DNA of 64,000 nucleotides, taken from NCBI RefSeq assembly GCF_000154445.1, contig NZ_DS499569.1, one strand, 5' to 3'. Shown piece after piece: positions 7,056-15,379 of this stretch. The first letter of the stretch is position 1. Each line of letters begins with the position of its first letter. The DNA is from Intestinibacter bartlettii. Lineage in GTDB: Bacteria > Bacillota > Clostridia > Peptostreptococcales > Peptostreptococcaceae. The notes beneath the pieces are model-generated. The model saw nothing but the letters and a program-made list of their open reading frames with translations, had not been told where the DNA came from and made no database searches. Position numbers and translations under genes: made by a program.

Positions 7056-9336
7056 TGTTATTTTTTAATATACCCATTGCTATTTTTTCGCTAGTCATAG
7101 GAAGTTCATTAATCCAAACTCCACTAGCGTTGTATATAGCGTGGCATAATGCTGGTGATGGTGTATTTATAACTAATTCCCCTATTGATTTTGCACCAAA
7201 TGGTCCAGTTGGCTCATAACTAGATTCAAATTCTACTCTTATTTTGCCCATATCAAGTCTTGTAGGTATTTTATATTGCATAAATGAATCGTTTAATATT
7301 CTTCCCTTATTGTCATATTGAACATCTTCATATAAAGCCATACCAATTCCTTGTACTAAACCACCCTCTGTTTGTACAGTTGCAAGAGCTGGATTTATTA
7401 CTGTTCCACAGTCTACACATGTAGCATAGTCTATTATTTCAACATGTCCTGTTTCTTTGTCTAATTCAATCTCAACAGCTCCAGCCATATATGGTGGTGG
7501 TGATACTGGAGTTTTTTCCTTAGCTGTAGCAGTTAATGTGTGGTTGCTGTAACACATTGCATTATTTGCTATATCTTTTAAGCTTATACTTCTCTCTTCT
7601 TTTACAGAATATACTTTTTCTCCGTCAAAATCAGCATCTTCTAATTTTATATCTAACATATCAGCACCTGCTGCTATTATTTTTTCTCTAAGTATTTGAC
7701 ATGTTTTTATAGTTGCATTACCAGTTAAATATGTTGTACTTGATGCATAAGAACCTGAATCATACGGAGATATATCTGTATCAACTCCATAAACTACTAT
7801 ATTATCTACATGAGTATCTAAACAATCAGCTGCCATTTGAGCAAGTATTGTATCGCATCCTGTACCCATATCAGTTGCACCTATCATCATTGAATAGAAT
7901 CCATCGTCATTTACTTTTATAGTTACACTTGCAACGTCGACATTACTAATTGCAGAACCTTGCATTGCTACAGCAAGACCAACTGACCTTACTTTCCCAT
8001 TTCCTAAATCTTTACATGGATATTTTTCATCCCAATTTATCATCTCTTTTACTTTATCTAGACACTTTTCAAGCGTACATGAGTTTGCTGTCTCACCATG
8101 GTAGGCTGGCATATAGTCTCCTTCTTTTAAAAGGTTCTTTTTCTTAAACTCAATTGGGTCCATATTCATTTTTAGGGCAAGTTTATTCATTGTTGTTTCT
8201 AACGCATAAACACCTTGTGTTGCACCATATCCCCTATAAGCACCTGCTGGTATTGTATTTGAATAAACACCGTCAAATGCAAATTTAAATGCATTTACAT
8301 GACTTGTATATAGAGGTAGTGATTTGTGACCAGTTAATCCTATTGTTGTTGGGGTATGGTCTCCAAATGCTCCTGCATTTGATAAAGTGTAAAGTGAAGC
8401 AGCTTTTAGTTTTCCATTTTCATCTGCACCTAATTTTACAGTTATCTGCATTTGGTGCCTTGGACTAGAAACGATTTGGCTCTCTTTACGACTATATATT
8501 ATTTTTGCAGGTTTACCTGTTTTCCAAGTTACTAATGCAGGGAATATTTCATTGATTACAGTTTGTTTTGCACCAAATCCCCCACCTATTCTAGGTTTTA
8601 CTACTCTTATATTTGATTTTGATGTATCAAGTGCAGTTGCAAGTATTCTTCTAACATGGAATGGAACTTGTGTAGATGCAACACATACAAGTCTTCCGTA
8701 TGCATCTTTATATGTATATGCTCTAAAAGTCTCCATCATTGTTTGTTGATTTGCTTTTGTTAAATAAGTTTCTTCTATTACATATTTACATTTTGCAAAT
8801 TCAGCTTCAACATCACCTTCTTCTAATACATCATGACATATTAAGTTTCTTTTTACATCTGGAGATATTGGAACTTTTACTTCCCAATCTTCTTCTGGGT
8901 GGACCACTACCTCATTGTCTAAAGCTTCTCTAAAATCAAGTACTGGTTTTAGTACTTCATACTCAACTTTTATCATTTTTAAAGCTCTATCTACACATTT
9001 TTCATTTTCTCCAGCTACTATAGCTACAGCATCTCCGACATATCTAACTCTCTCATCTAGTATTTTTCTATCATATGGACTAAGTTCTGGATATGTTTGC
9101 CCAGCAGTTGTAAATCTAGTCTTTGGTGCATCTTCCCAAGTTAATATACATTCTATTCCTGGAACTTTAAGCGCTATATCTTTTTTTACATTTTTAACTA
9201 TTGCATGAGCATGAGGTGAACGAAGTACCTTTACTATAAGTGCATCTTTTGGTGCTATATCATCAGTATATACAGCTTGTCCTGTAACTAAAGACATAGC
9301 ATCTTTTTTCATAACACGATTATTTACAAACTTCAT
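7045..9336 (-). CDS. xdhA: xanthine-dehydrogenase-type molybdopterin-binding subunit
   Basis: A 763-residue large subunit of a molybdenum hydroxylase. The N-terminal aldehyde-oxidase/xanthine-dehydrogenase hammerhead domain (about 1-120: GQAVYTDDIAPKDALIVKVLRSPHAHA) is followed by the Mo-cofactor domains with GGFGAKQT, PAGAYRGYGATQG, the Thr/Ser-rich GSYASSTTYLTGNA and the terminal GPFGAKSIGE, whose Glu is the expected catalytic base. It works with the adjacent 2Fe-2S and FAD subunits as a three-subunit oxidoreductase, probably on xanthine or a related purine given the upstream permease. AAGGAGGTAGCAAATA precedes the ATG, and the start overlaps the 2Fe-2S gene by 17 bases. The ORF is intact. 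The actual substrate cannot be read from the sequence. Confidence 0.92.
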   Translation of the reverse strand: MKFVNNRVMKKDAMSLVTGQAVYTDDIAPKDALIVKVLRSPHAHAIVKNVKKDIALKVPGIECILTWEDAPKTRFTTAGQTYPELSPYDRKILDERVRYVGDAVAIVAGENEKCVDRALKMIKVEYEVLKPVLDFREALDNEVVVHPEEDWEVKVPISPDVKRNLICHDVLEEGDVEAEFAKCKYVIEETYLTKANQQTMMETFRAYTYKDAYGRLVCVASTQVPFHVRRILATALDTSKSNIRVVKPRIGGGFGAKQTVINEIFPALVTWKTGKPAKIIYSRKESQIVSSPRHQMQITVKLGADENGKLKAASLYTLSNAGAFGDHTPTTIGLTGHKSLPLYTSHVNAFKFAFDGVYSNTIPAGAYRGYGATQGVYALETTMNKLALKMNMDPIEFKKKNLLKEGDYMPAYHGETANSCTLEKCLDKVKEMINWDEKYPCKDLGNGKVRSVGLAVAMQGSAISNVDVASVTIKVNDDGFYSMMIGATDMGTGCDTILAQMAADCLDTHVDNIVVYGVDTDISPYDSGSYASSTTYLTGNATIKTCQILREKIIAAGADMLDIKLEDADFDGEKVYSVKEERSISLKDIANNAMCYSNHTLTATAKEKTPVSPPPYMAGAVEIELDKETGHVEIIDYATCVDCGTVINPALATVQTEGGLVQGIGMALYEDVQYDNKGRILNDSFMQYKIPTRLDMGKIRVEFESSYEPTGPFGAKSIGELVINTPSPALCHAIYNASGVWINELPMTSEKIAMGILKNNIEA

Positions 9337-9799
9337 TATTTGCTACCTCCTTATTTCTGTCTAAATATTTTTTTATAGCTCTTAATTGACCTTGATATCC
9401 TGTACATCTACATAAATTACCTGATAAATATTCTTTTATTTCTCTTTCTGTTGGGTTTTCTAATTCATCTTCCATTGCAAGAACATTCATTATAAATCCT
9501 GGCGAACAATATCCACATTGTTCTGCACCTTCTTTAGCTAAAAATGTTCCAAAGTCTATAGCTCTTTCTTGAACACCTTCAAGCGTAACTACATGTTTGT
9601 TATTTACTTGAGCTGCAAGCGTTGAACACGAAAGGACAGGTTTATTTTCTACCCATACTGTACATAATCCACAGTTTGCAGTCTCACACCCTCTTTTAAC
9701 TGAATAACACCCCTTACTTCTAACATATTCAAGAAGTAATATATCTGGCTCTATTTCATCTTTTATCATTTTACCATTTAACCAAAATTTAATCTCCAT
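9320..9799 (-). CDS. xdhC: xanthine dehydrogenase 2Fe-2S subunit
   Basis: A 159-residue small iron-sulfur subunit. The N-terminal plant-type [2Fe-2S] ferredoxin domain contains CETANCGLCTVW and the fourth ligand in VLSC. The C-terminal four-helix [2Fe-2S] domain contains EQCGYCSPGFIM and NLCRCTGYQ. All eight cluster cysteines appear present. It passes electrons from the molybdenum centre to the FAD subunit, and it sits between the FAD gene (2-base gap) and the molybdopterin gene (17-base overlap). Gene naming for these subunits varies between species; this is not the XdhC maturation factor encoded at 3836-4883. Confidence 0.92.
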   Translation of the reverse strand: MEIKFWLNGKMIKDEIEPDILLLEYVRSKGCYSVKRGCETANCGLCTVWVENKPVLSCSTLAAQVNNKHVVTLEGVQERAIDFGTFLAKEGAEQCGYCSPGFIMNVLAMEDELENPTEREIKEYLSGNLCRCTGYQGQLRAIKKYLDRNKEVANNEVCK

Positions 9800-9801
9800 A
9801 T

Positions 9802-10590
9802 CTACATACCTCCAACTTCATTTATACATCTTTTTACTAAAACCTTGCATAGATGACTTCTAAAGTCCTTACTTGCCCTCATGTTACTTCCGAATGTTAA
9901 CTTACCTTCAACATAATCTGCAAATTTTTCTATTTCATCTTTTGTTGGATCACAGCTTAATATATTCTCTTCATCTAATACTAAAACTGCCTTTTGTGGT
10001 CTAGCGCCAACTGCGACTGCAAATTTATCTCCTATTTTTGATACTGCACAAGTAAGTACAGGAAAATCTGTAGATATATTTCTATGAGACATATAACTTA
10101 TTTTTCGATTATCTTTTTTTATTATAACTTTTTCTAATATATCATTGTCATAAGGCATATTTACAAATTCCCTCATTGATATTACTCCACCTTTATAAAG
10201 CTTTACATAACTATCTAAAGCTAATAGACATGTAAGAGGATCTGAAAATCCAAATCTTGAAAATATGCTTCCACCTATAGTTGCACAGTTTCTAAATTGG
10301 ACTCCAACTATGCTTTTTACGCAATTTTCTATTGCATTATTAAAATATTTATTAAGACCTTCATGAACTTCTAAATCCCTAAGTCTAACCATAGCTCCTA
10401 TTTCAAAATATTCATCATTTTCTTCAATTTTATCTAGGCCTAAATTAGATAAATCAATTGCTGTTTGAATAGTTTTATGTCCCATCTTCATCCATAAAAG
10501 TCCACCTAATATATTTGCTTTTTTACTTTGATTTAATTTGTAAGCTTCTTCTAAGCTATCTGCAACAACGTATTTTTTAATTGTAAACAT
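9802..10590 (-). CDS. xdhB: xanthine dehydrogenase FAD-binding subunit
   Basis: A 262-residue FAD-binding subunit of the molybdopterin dehydrogenase family. The N-terminal half has ANILGGLLWMKMG and ATIGGSIFSRFGFSDPLTCLLALD, corresponding to the FAD-pyrophosphate loops. The C-terminal CO-dehydrogenase-flavoprotein-like domain ends SHLCKVLVKRCINEV. Its role is to transfer electrons from the [2Fe-2S] subunit to NAD or another acceptor. It is the first enzyme gene of the operon, with AGGAGG six bases before the ATG. The upstream leader contains a structured RNA and a dispersed repeat, so premature termination may control it. Confidence 0.9.
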   Translation of the reverse strand: MFTIKKYVVADSLEEAYKLNQSKKANILGGLLWMKMGHKTIQTAIDLSNLGLDKIEENDEYFEIGAMVRLRDLEVHEGLNKYFNNAIENCVKSIVGVQFRNCATIGGSIFSRFGFSDPLTCLLALDSYVKLYKGGVISMREFVNMPYDNDILEKVIIKKDNRKISYMSHRNISTDFPVLTCAVSKIGDKFAVAVGARPQKAVLVLDEENILSCDPTKDEIEKFADYVEGKLTFGSNMRASKDFRSHLCKVLVKRCINEVGGM

Positions 10591-10618
10591 CTAATCCTCC
10601 TATTTTATCTTTGTATTT

Positions 10619-10768
10619 ACATAAAGAAATCTTTATCATAAAAATCCTTAAAGATGTAGATTTCTTTTAAGGGTATCGCACTTGCTACACCAAGTGCTAA
10701 AATCACATATACGGAAATTATACCTCTACACAACTTTTAAATGAATATAATTTCCTATGCGTTATAAA
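10619..10768. repeat. three-hairpin dispersed repeat, copy A
   Basis: A full-length copy of an interspersed element. Three stem-loops occur in order: AAAGAAATC (about 10624) with GATTTCTTT (about 10658); GCACTTG (10678-10684) with CAAGTGC (10691-10697); and GGAAATTATA (about 10713) with TATAATTTCC (about 10746). It matches the reverse complement of copy B at 31872-32020 over nearly its whole length, and in part copies C and D. It occupies the leader of the xdh operon. Confidence 0.8.
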
Positions 10769-10840
10769 AAAAGACAAACTTAATAAGTCTGTCTCCTTTT
10801 TAGAAAAGGAGACACATTCGGGCGCCAAATATCTCCTTCA
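10766..10840 (-). promoter_or_regulatory. switch-like structured leader with terminator, between purine permease and xdh operon
   Basis: On the minus strand a small module contains competing pairings. GGAGA and TCTCC can enclose a TTTGGCGCCCGAATG core (10808-10836). Alternatively the same GTCTCC can form a perfect 10-bp hairpin GTCTCCTTTT/AAAAGGAGAC (10791-10813). The latter abuts and slightly overlaps a second stem, GACAGACTT/AAGTTTGTC, followed by seven T. At minimum this is the permease terminator; the overlapping stems suggest a riboswitch-like attenuator. I do not recognise the core as any known class. Confidence 0.4.
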
Positions 10841-10942
10841 CTCTATTTTTTAATAATAAATTTTAATTTATATTTAAACTAAATTAATTTTATCATAATA
10901 ATCTACTTACTTCTATATCATTTTTATATTTTAATATGTATA

Positions 10943-12265
10943 TTATGCCCCCATTTGTTCTTTTTTTGCTTCTTCATTATTTCTAGGCAATATTAAATTT
11001 AAAACAGTAGCAACTACAAAAGTCATTATTATACCATTTTGTGCAAATATATTTGATACCCATTCTGGACACTGTGCCAATACTTCTGGAACATTACCTA
11101 TTCCAACCCCTATACCTATAGCTAAAGCAACTATAAGACCATTTCTTCCATCTAAAGTTTCTCTAGATAGAGATTGTAGACCACTTACAAGTATCATAGA
11201 GAACATTATAACTGCTGCTCCACCTAATACTGACTGTGGCATAACTGAAAATATTGCACTTAATTTAGGACAGAATCCACATAAAATTAAGAATATCGCA
11301 CCTGTCATTATTACAAATCTATTTACGATTTTAGTAACAGTTACAAGACCAACATTTTGGCTAAACGATGTGTTTGGTAAAACCCCAAATATAGATGCAA
11401 CTATACTACCTATACCATCTGCCATAACACCTCCAGACAGCTCTCTATTTGTAGGTTCTCTATCAAGTCCTCCATTTGTTATACCAGATATATCACCTAT
11501 AGTTTCTACAGTAGTAGCTATAAACATTATTCCCATTGCTATTATAGCTTGTATATTAAATTCAAATGGAACTACCATTGGATGTGGTAGAGAGAACCAA
11601 GCACTTTCTTTTACTTGTGTAAAATCTACCATACCTAAGCATATAGCCAATATATATCCAACTATTATACCTATTAATATAGATGAGTCATTTAAAAATC
11701 CTTTAAATTGTTTAAGAACTAGTATAACTATTATAACTGTTGTTCCAACTAATAAATGGTTTAATGAGCCAAAATCTTTAGCTCCTGCTCCACCACCAAA
11801 ATACTTAATCCCAACTGGTAATAAAGATAAACCAATAGATATTATAACTAAACTTGTAACTATTGGTGGAAATAACTTTTTAAGTGGTTTTATAAAAAAT
11901 CCTAAAATTGCCTCCATTATTCCGCCAACTAAACCAGCTCCTATTATTGCCCCATATCCATATTGCAAACCAATAGCTTGTGCTGTACCTATAAATCCTG
12001 AACTTGTACCCATTACTATTGGAAGTTTTGCTCCCACTGGTCCTATTGGATATAACTGTACTAGTGTAATTAAACCTGCTATAAACATTGCATTTTGAAT
12101 AAGCATCGATCTCAGATTCGAGTCAATATTTAATAATCCACATACTATTATAAGCGGTGATATATTCCCTAAAAACATCGCTAAAACATGTTGTATTCCT
12201 AAAGGAATTGCTCTTTTAAGTTCTACTCTTCCATTTAGTTCGTAAATTGATCCTTTTTTTGCCAT
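10943..12265 (-). CDS. xanthine/uric acid permease, nucleobase:cation symporter-2 family
   Basis: A 440-residue integral membrane transporter of the NCS2 (xanthine/uracil permease) family with about 12-14 hydrophobic helices. The N terminus ELNGRVELKRAIPLGIQHVLAMFLG is typical, and the family signature is seen as NVGLVTVTKIVNR near residues 300-315. The motif TVETIGDISG, including the Glu and Asp that contact purine in UapA-like proteins, is present. It lies directly upstream of the xanthine-dehydrogenase genes on the same strand, which favours xanthine or urate over uracil as substrate. The start ATG is preceded by AGGAAAAGGAGTACATT. The ORF is intact. Substrate choice is inferred from context. 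Confidence 0.9.
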   Translation of the reverse strand: MAKKGSIYELNGRVELKRAIPLGIQHVLAMFLGNISPLIIVCGLLNIDSNLRSMLIQNAMFIAGLITLVQLYPIGPVGAKLPIVMGTSSGFIGTAQAIGLQYGYGAIIGAGLVGGIMEAILGFFIKPLKKLFPPIVTSLVIISIGLSLLPVGIKYFGGGAGAKDFGSLNHLLVGTTVIIVILVLKQFKGFLNDSSILIGIIVGYILAICLGMVDFTQVKESAWFSLPHPMVVPFEFNIQAIIAMGIMFIATTVETIGDISGITNGGLDREPTNRELSGGVMADGIGSIVASIFGVLPNTSFSQNVGLVTVTKIVNRFVIMTGAIFLILCGFCPKLSAIFSVMPQSVLGGAAVIMFSMILVSGLQSLSRETLDGRNGLIVALAIGIGVGIGNVPEVLAQCPEWVSNIFAQNGIIMTFVVATVLNLILPRNNEEAKKEQMGA

Positions 12266-12565
12266 AATGTACTCCTTTTCCTAATACTCCTAATGAATTT
12301 AAAACAATTACTAATAAAATATACCATAGACACAAACAAATTTCCATATTTTTTTAATTATTTTTCGTGTTTTTTGTATAATCCTATAAATTTATATTCT
12401 ATTTTTTTATTAATCGTATATCGTATTTTTTTTATTTATATCTTATGTTTTACATTTAAAAGAAAATTTAGATTCAAAAATATTGATAAAATCCCCAAAA
12501 AGTATTATGATAAAATTTAGTATGGTATATCCATAAATTAGAAGTAAATAGGAGGGGGTCGATTT
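12266..12565. other. divergent intergenic region, no gene seen
   Basis: Three hundred bases, very T-rich, separating the permease from the Pro-Glu-rich membrane protein gene. A plus-strand ORF of 75 codons exists here but is low-complexity and has no ribosome site. I looked for a purine riboswitch in the permease leader and found no matching core. The ribosome site of the 12566 gene (AGGAGGGGG) lies at its end. Confidence 0.5.
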
Positions 12566-14098
12566 ATGAAGAAAAAAAGAACACTACAAAACAACTTAAG
12601 TTATGCACTCAAGTATATGTTTGGTAATTATGGTATAAATATTTTTCTAGATTCAAAAAAATTCATAGTAACTCTTGATAATTTAATACCTAATTTACAA
12701 GAAGAAACTAATCTAGTTAAATTTGCAATACAAAAAAATGCAATTTCTGCAATAGTAAATGCTTATGATCAGAGAGATATCGATAAAAATTTTGCTTATT
12801 TAAGAGCAAAAACTATTCTTACTAAAAACGGTGTCTCAGAAAAAGCAACTACATACTTATTAGATTGTTTTTTATACGCATTTGACTGGATAGATGATGT
12901 TCCAGACTATGAAGATTTATCTGATGAAGATTTTATAATTGCTAAAATACCCGAAAAATCTATAGATAATTTTTCAAAAAAACTTGAAACTCAATCAGAT
13001 CGTAATAAAGTAAAAAAGATGCCTACAGTTAAATTGAATAAAAAAGATATTTCTGATAATAAAGACAATGAACCTAATAAAAACACAACAGTAGAAAAAG
13101 TAGAACCTTTACACTTTGAAGAAAAAAGTTTATCTTCAAAAAAAGAAATCGAAGATGATAATATTTCAAAAAAAGAAGATGATAATATGAAAAATGATAA
13201 ACACAAAACAAAAACAAATTCAAAGTATTATTTAAATCATGATTTCGATGATAACGATGAAAATTATAATTATGAATATGATGACGATGATGAATACTAT
13301 GATGATGAATCTGGTTCTTTATTAAAAAAAATAGCCTTAATTCTTATCACTGTAGCTATTATCGGTGGTATAGGATTCTTTGCTTTTAAAAATCTTAATA
13401 AAGATGCAGACGTTACTTTTAATGGAGTTTCTATCACAAGCGAGTACCAAATGGATAATGATACTTACGTATTACCTATAAGCGAACAAACTACTTTAGA
13501 AGTAGTCATGGATAGCACTAATTCAAAACCAATCGATACAAATAAATTAAGATTTAAACTTGAAAATGGTTCTATATGTAATTTCCAAAGTAGTGGTAAA
13601 AAATGTACTATAACAGGTTTAGCAAAGGGAAGCACTAAATTAATAATAATTTATAATAATGAAATTATTGGTACAGTTCCTTTGTATTTTAAATATTTTA
13701 CTCAAGAAGAAGATAAACAAAATCAAAAAGATAATACCGAGAAAGAAAATACTACTACAAAACAAGATACTAGCAGTAGTGATAATACTAAAAACAATAG
13801 TAATAAAAATAGTAATAACAACAATAATAATAAAGATAGTAACAAAAATAAAGATAATAATAAAGATAATAATAAAGATAATAACGACAATAAACCGAAA
13901 CCTATAAAACCTGAGCCCGAGCCAGAACCTGAACCAACACCGGAACCTGAGCCTAAACCTGAGCCTGAACCAACACCTAAACCTGAGCCCGAGCCAGAAC
14001 CTGAACCTGAGCCAGATCCAGGAAATCCTGATGAGAATGGCGGTAGTTCAGGTGAAAATAATACAACTACAGAATCTAGCAATAACAATATAGAATAA
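12566..14098 (+). CDS. membrane-anchored protein with Ig-like domain and Pro-Glu repeat tail
   Basis: A 510-residue modular protein of unknown function. Residues 1-115 are a compact helical domain (MKKKRTLQNNLSYALKYMFGNYG...LLDCFLYAFDWID). Residues 116-250 are a charged Asp/Lys/Asn-rich linker. Residues about 252-274 (KKIALILITVAIIGGIGFFAF) are one transmembrane helix. A roughly 100-residue Ig-like BIG2-type domain follows (DVTFNGVSITSEYQ...TITGLAKGSTKLIII), then an Asn/Lys/Asp-rich low-complexity spacer, a Pro-Glu repeat (units PEPEPTPEPEPKP) and a Gly/Ser/Asn tail. This suggests an inside sensor domain joined to an outside stalk that spans the wall. AGGAGGGGGTCGATTT precedes the ATG. No sortase motif was seen. 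Confidence 0.8.
   Translation: MKKKRTLQNNLSYALKYMFGNYGINIFLDSKKFIVTLDNLIPNLQEETNLVKFAIQKNAISAIVNAYDQRDIDKNFAYLRAKTILTKNGVSEKATTYLLDCFLYAFDWIDDVPDYEDLSDEDFIIAKIPEKSIDNFSKKLETQSDRNKVKKMPTVKLNKKDISDNKDNEPNKNTTVEKVEPLHFEEKSLSSKKEIEDDNISKKEDDNMKNDKHKTKTNSKYYLNHDFDDNDENYNYEYDDDDEYYDDESGSLLKKIALILITVAIIGGIGFFAFKNLNKDADVTFNGVSITSEYQMDNDTYVLPISEQTTLEVVMDSTNSKPIDTNKLRFKLENGSICNFQSSGKKCTITGLAKGSTKLIIIYNNEIIGTVPLYFKYFTQEEDKQNQKDNTEKENTTTKQDTSSSDNTKNNSNKNSNNNNNNKDSNKNKDNNKDNNKDNNDNKPKPIKPEPEPEPEPTPEPEPKPEPEPTPKPEPEPEPEPEPDPGNPDENGGSSGENNTTTESSNNNIE
13903..14021 (+). repeat. in-frame CCTGARCCNGAR repeat encoding a Pro-Glu tract
   Basis: A tandem array of six-base Pro-Glu units (CCTGAG, CCCGAG, CCAGAA, with interspersed ACA/ACC Thr and AAA Lys codons). 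It encodes the wall-spanning-type tail of the 12566 gene. Longer units of about 36 bases (PEPEP-T-PEPEP-K) recur, so copy number may vary by slippage or recombination. Confidence 0.8.
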
Positions 14099-14196
14099 TA
14101 ATTTTTCATTGTAAAATGAAATTTATTTCCTATATGTTATAAAATTTATTATTATTTCACATAATAACTCTATAAATTTAAATAAAGGAGTCTATT

Positions 14197-14631
14197 ATGC
14201 CTACAGAAGATACTATTAATTTACTTAAAGAATGTGATGCTGGTTGTAAAATGGGTATTGACGCTATAAAACAAGTTATAGATAAAGTCGAAAATAAAAA
14301 ATTATATGACATAATAGTAAAATATTTAAACGACCATCAAAAGCTTCAAAATAAAATCACAGACAAATTAAATGAATTTGATTGTTCTGAAGAACAGCCA
14401 AGTGCTATGGCAAAAGCTATGAGCCATATGAAAATAAACTTTAAATTAGTCAAAGGTGAACATGATAAAGAGATTGCCGATTTGATTACAGATGGATGCA
14501 ATATGGGTATAAAATCAATAAATAAATATATGAATCAATACCCTGCAGCATTAGAATCAATAAAAAGTTTGTGTTATGACTTAGCTGAGCTAGAAGAAAA
14601 TTTTGCAAAAGATTTAAGACATTATTTATAA
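14197..14631 (+). CDS. DUF2383 ferritin-like protein
   Basis: A 144-residue all-helical protein of the DUF2383 ferritin-like group. The N-terminal DTINLLKECDAGCKMGIDAIKQVIDKVENKKLYDII and the later LITDGCNMGIKSINKYMNQYPAAL are two halves of a four-helix bundle, each with a C-[KN]-MGI motif. Related proteins are associated with stress and spores in Clostridia, but a metal-binding role is not shown here. AAAGGAG lies eight bases before the ATG. It is monocistronic, with a strong bidirectional terminator downstream. The ORF is intact. Confidence 0.75.
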   Translation: MPTEDTINLLKECDAGCKMGIDAIKQVIDKVENKKLYDIIVKYLNDHQKLQNKITDKLNEFDCSEEQPSAMAKAMSHMKINFKLVKGEHDKEIADLITDGCNMGIKSINKYMNQYPAALESIKSLCYDLAELEENFAKDLRHYL

Positions 14632-14678
14632 AGAAATTTGTATCTTTTAAATGATAATATATTCAAAATTCACATTTT

Positions 14679-14722
14679 AAAAAAGCTAGCGAATTTAAAA
14701 TATAAAATTTGCTAGCTTTTTT
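14679..14722. terminator. bidirectional terminator
   Basis: AAAAAAGCTAGC pairs with GCTAGCTTTTTT around an AT-rich loop. It lies between the converging genes ending at 14631 and 14732, with a T run on each strand. Confidence 0.9.
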
Positions 14723-14731
14723 AATCTTATT

Positions 14732-15100
14732 CTACATTTCTGAAATTTCTTGTAATCTAAAATATATTTTTCTTATTCTTAAATTTATATATTCAATATA
14801 TCCCCTTTTCATAATCCAATCATTTACATCCATATCATCAAACATATCTTCATACTGTTCTCTAAGATATTGAATATTATCACTGTGCATGTTTAACATA
14901 TATTCATATAAAAATTCATATGCATTTTTATACGTAAATACATCTCCTTCAGAATCATTTATTGTAATTACCAATAATTGTTCTTTTTCATCTACACGAA
15001 ATTCTGTTTTGTCCATTTCAAAACTTCCGATTTGAGATATTAATCTATCTACTTCTTCTAATAGATCTCTACATTCTCTTAATAGCTCTATTTCTCTCAT
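14732..15100 (-). CDS. conserved hypothetical protein (122 aa)
   Basis: A 122-residue acidic soluble protein I cannot assign. It starts with a helix rich in Glu/Leu (MREIELLRECRDLLEEVDRLI), followed by a short beta segment (KTEFRVDEKEQLLVITIND) and two more helices containing many Tyr and Met residues (YEFLYEYMLNMHSDN, YINLRIRKIYFRLQEI). There is no signal peptide or membrane helix. GGAAGGGGAAATTT precedes the ATG. It is separated from the upstream minus-strand gene by a terminator and an AT-rich inverted-repeat region, so it probably has its own promoter. The composition and ribosome site support a real gene. Confidence 0.65.
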   Translation of the reverse strand: MREIELLRECRDLLEEVDRLISQIGSFEMDKTEFRVDEKEQLLVITINDSEGDVFTYKNAYEFLYEYMLNMHSDNIQYLREQYEDMFDDMDVNDWIMKRGYIEYINLRIRKIYFRLQEISEM

Positions 15101-15140
15101 AAATTTCCCCTTCCAATTAAGTTAATTATTCTTATATGTT

Positions 15141-15177
15141 AAAAGGCACAATACATAACAAGTTATATACTGTGCCT
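15141..15177 (-). terminator. terminator downstream of the DIP1984-family gene
   Basis: AAGGCACA(G/A)TA ... TATTGTGCCTT stem with TTTT on the minus strand. It would end minus-strand transcripts that have crossed the AT-rich element at 15182-15350. Confidence 0.7.
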
Positions 15178-15181
15178 TATG

Positions 15182-15350
15182 AGTGCAAATTTAATTTTCT
15201 ATAATTTTTTAATTTATCCCTATATAAATTGTTAATTGTTAATTATTTTATCTGTAAAAAGGATATGCCAATCATATACGATATAACATATTTTTTAATT
15301 GTTAATTGTTATTTATAAATTGACTGAATATATGTAATTTAAAATTTGCA
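15182..15350. repeat. AT-rich element bounded by a GTGCAAATT inverted repeat
   Basis: GTGCAAATTTAA at the left end is mirrored by TTAAAATTTGCAC at the right end, about 155 bases apart. Inside, TTGTTAATTGTTAAT occurs near 15229 and TTTAATTGTTAATTGTT near 15294. There is no ORF. The layout resembles a small non-coding transposon derivative or a large hairpin, but only one copy is visible here. Confidence 0.45.
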
Positions 15351-15379
15351 CACATTTATTAAAAGAATTAAAAATTCTA

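Noticed and set aside
11370..12098. Plus-strand ORF of 242 codons
   Set aside because: Antisense to the intact xanthine permease; hydrophobic Pro/Ile-rich shadow translation.
12266..12440. Purine riboswitch in the permease leader
   Set aside because: No matching conserved core could be found on the minus strand.
12293..12520. Plus-strand ORF of 75 codons, Phe/Tyr/Ile-rich
   Set aside because: Low-complexity product of T-rich spacer DNA, no ribosome site.
13723..14109. Minus-strand ORF rich in Gly-Ser repeats
   Set aside because: Antisense shadow of the Pro-Glu and Asn/Lys repeats in the 12566 gene.
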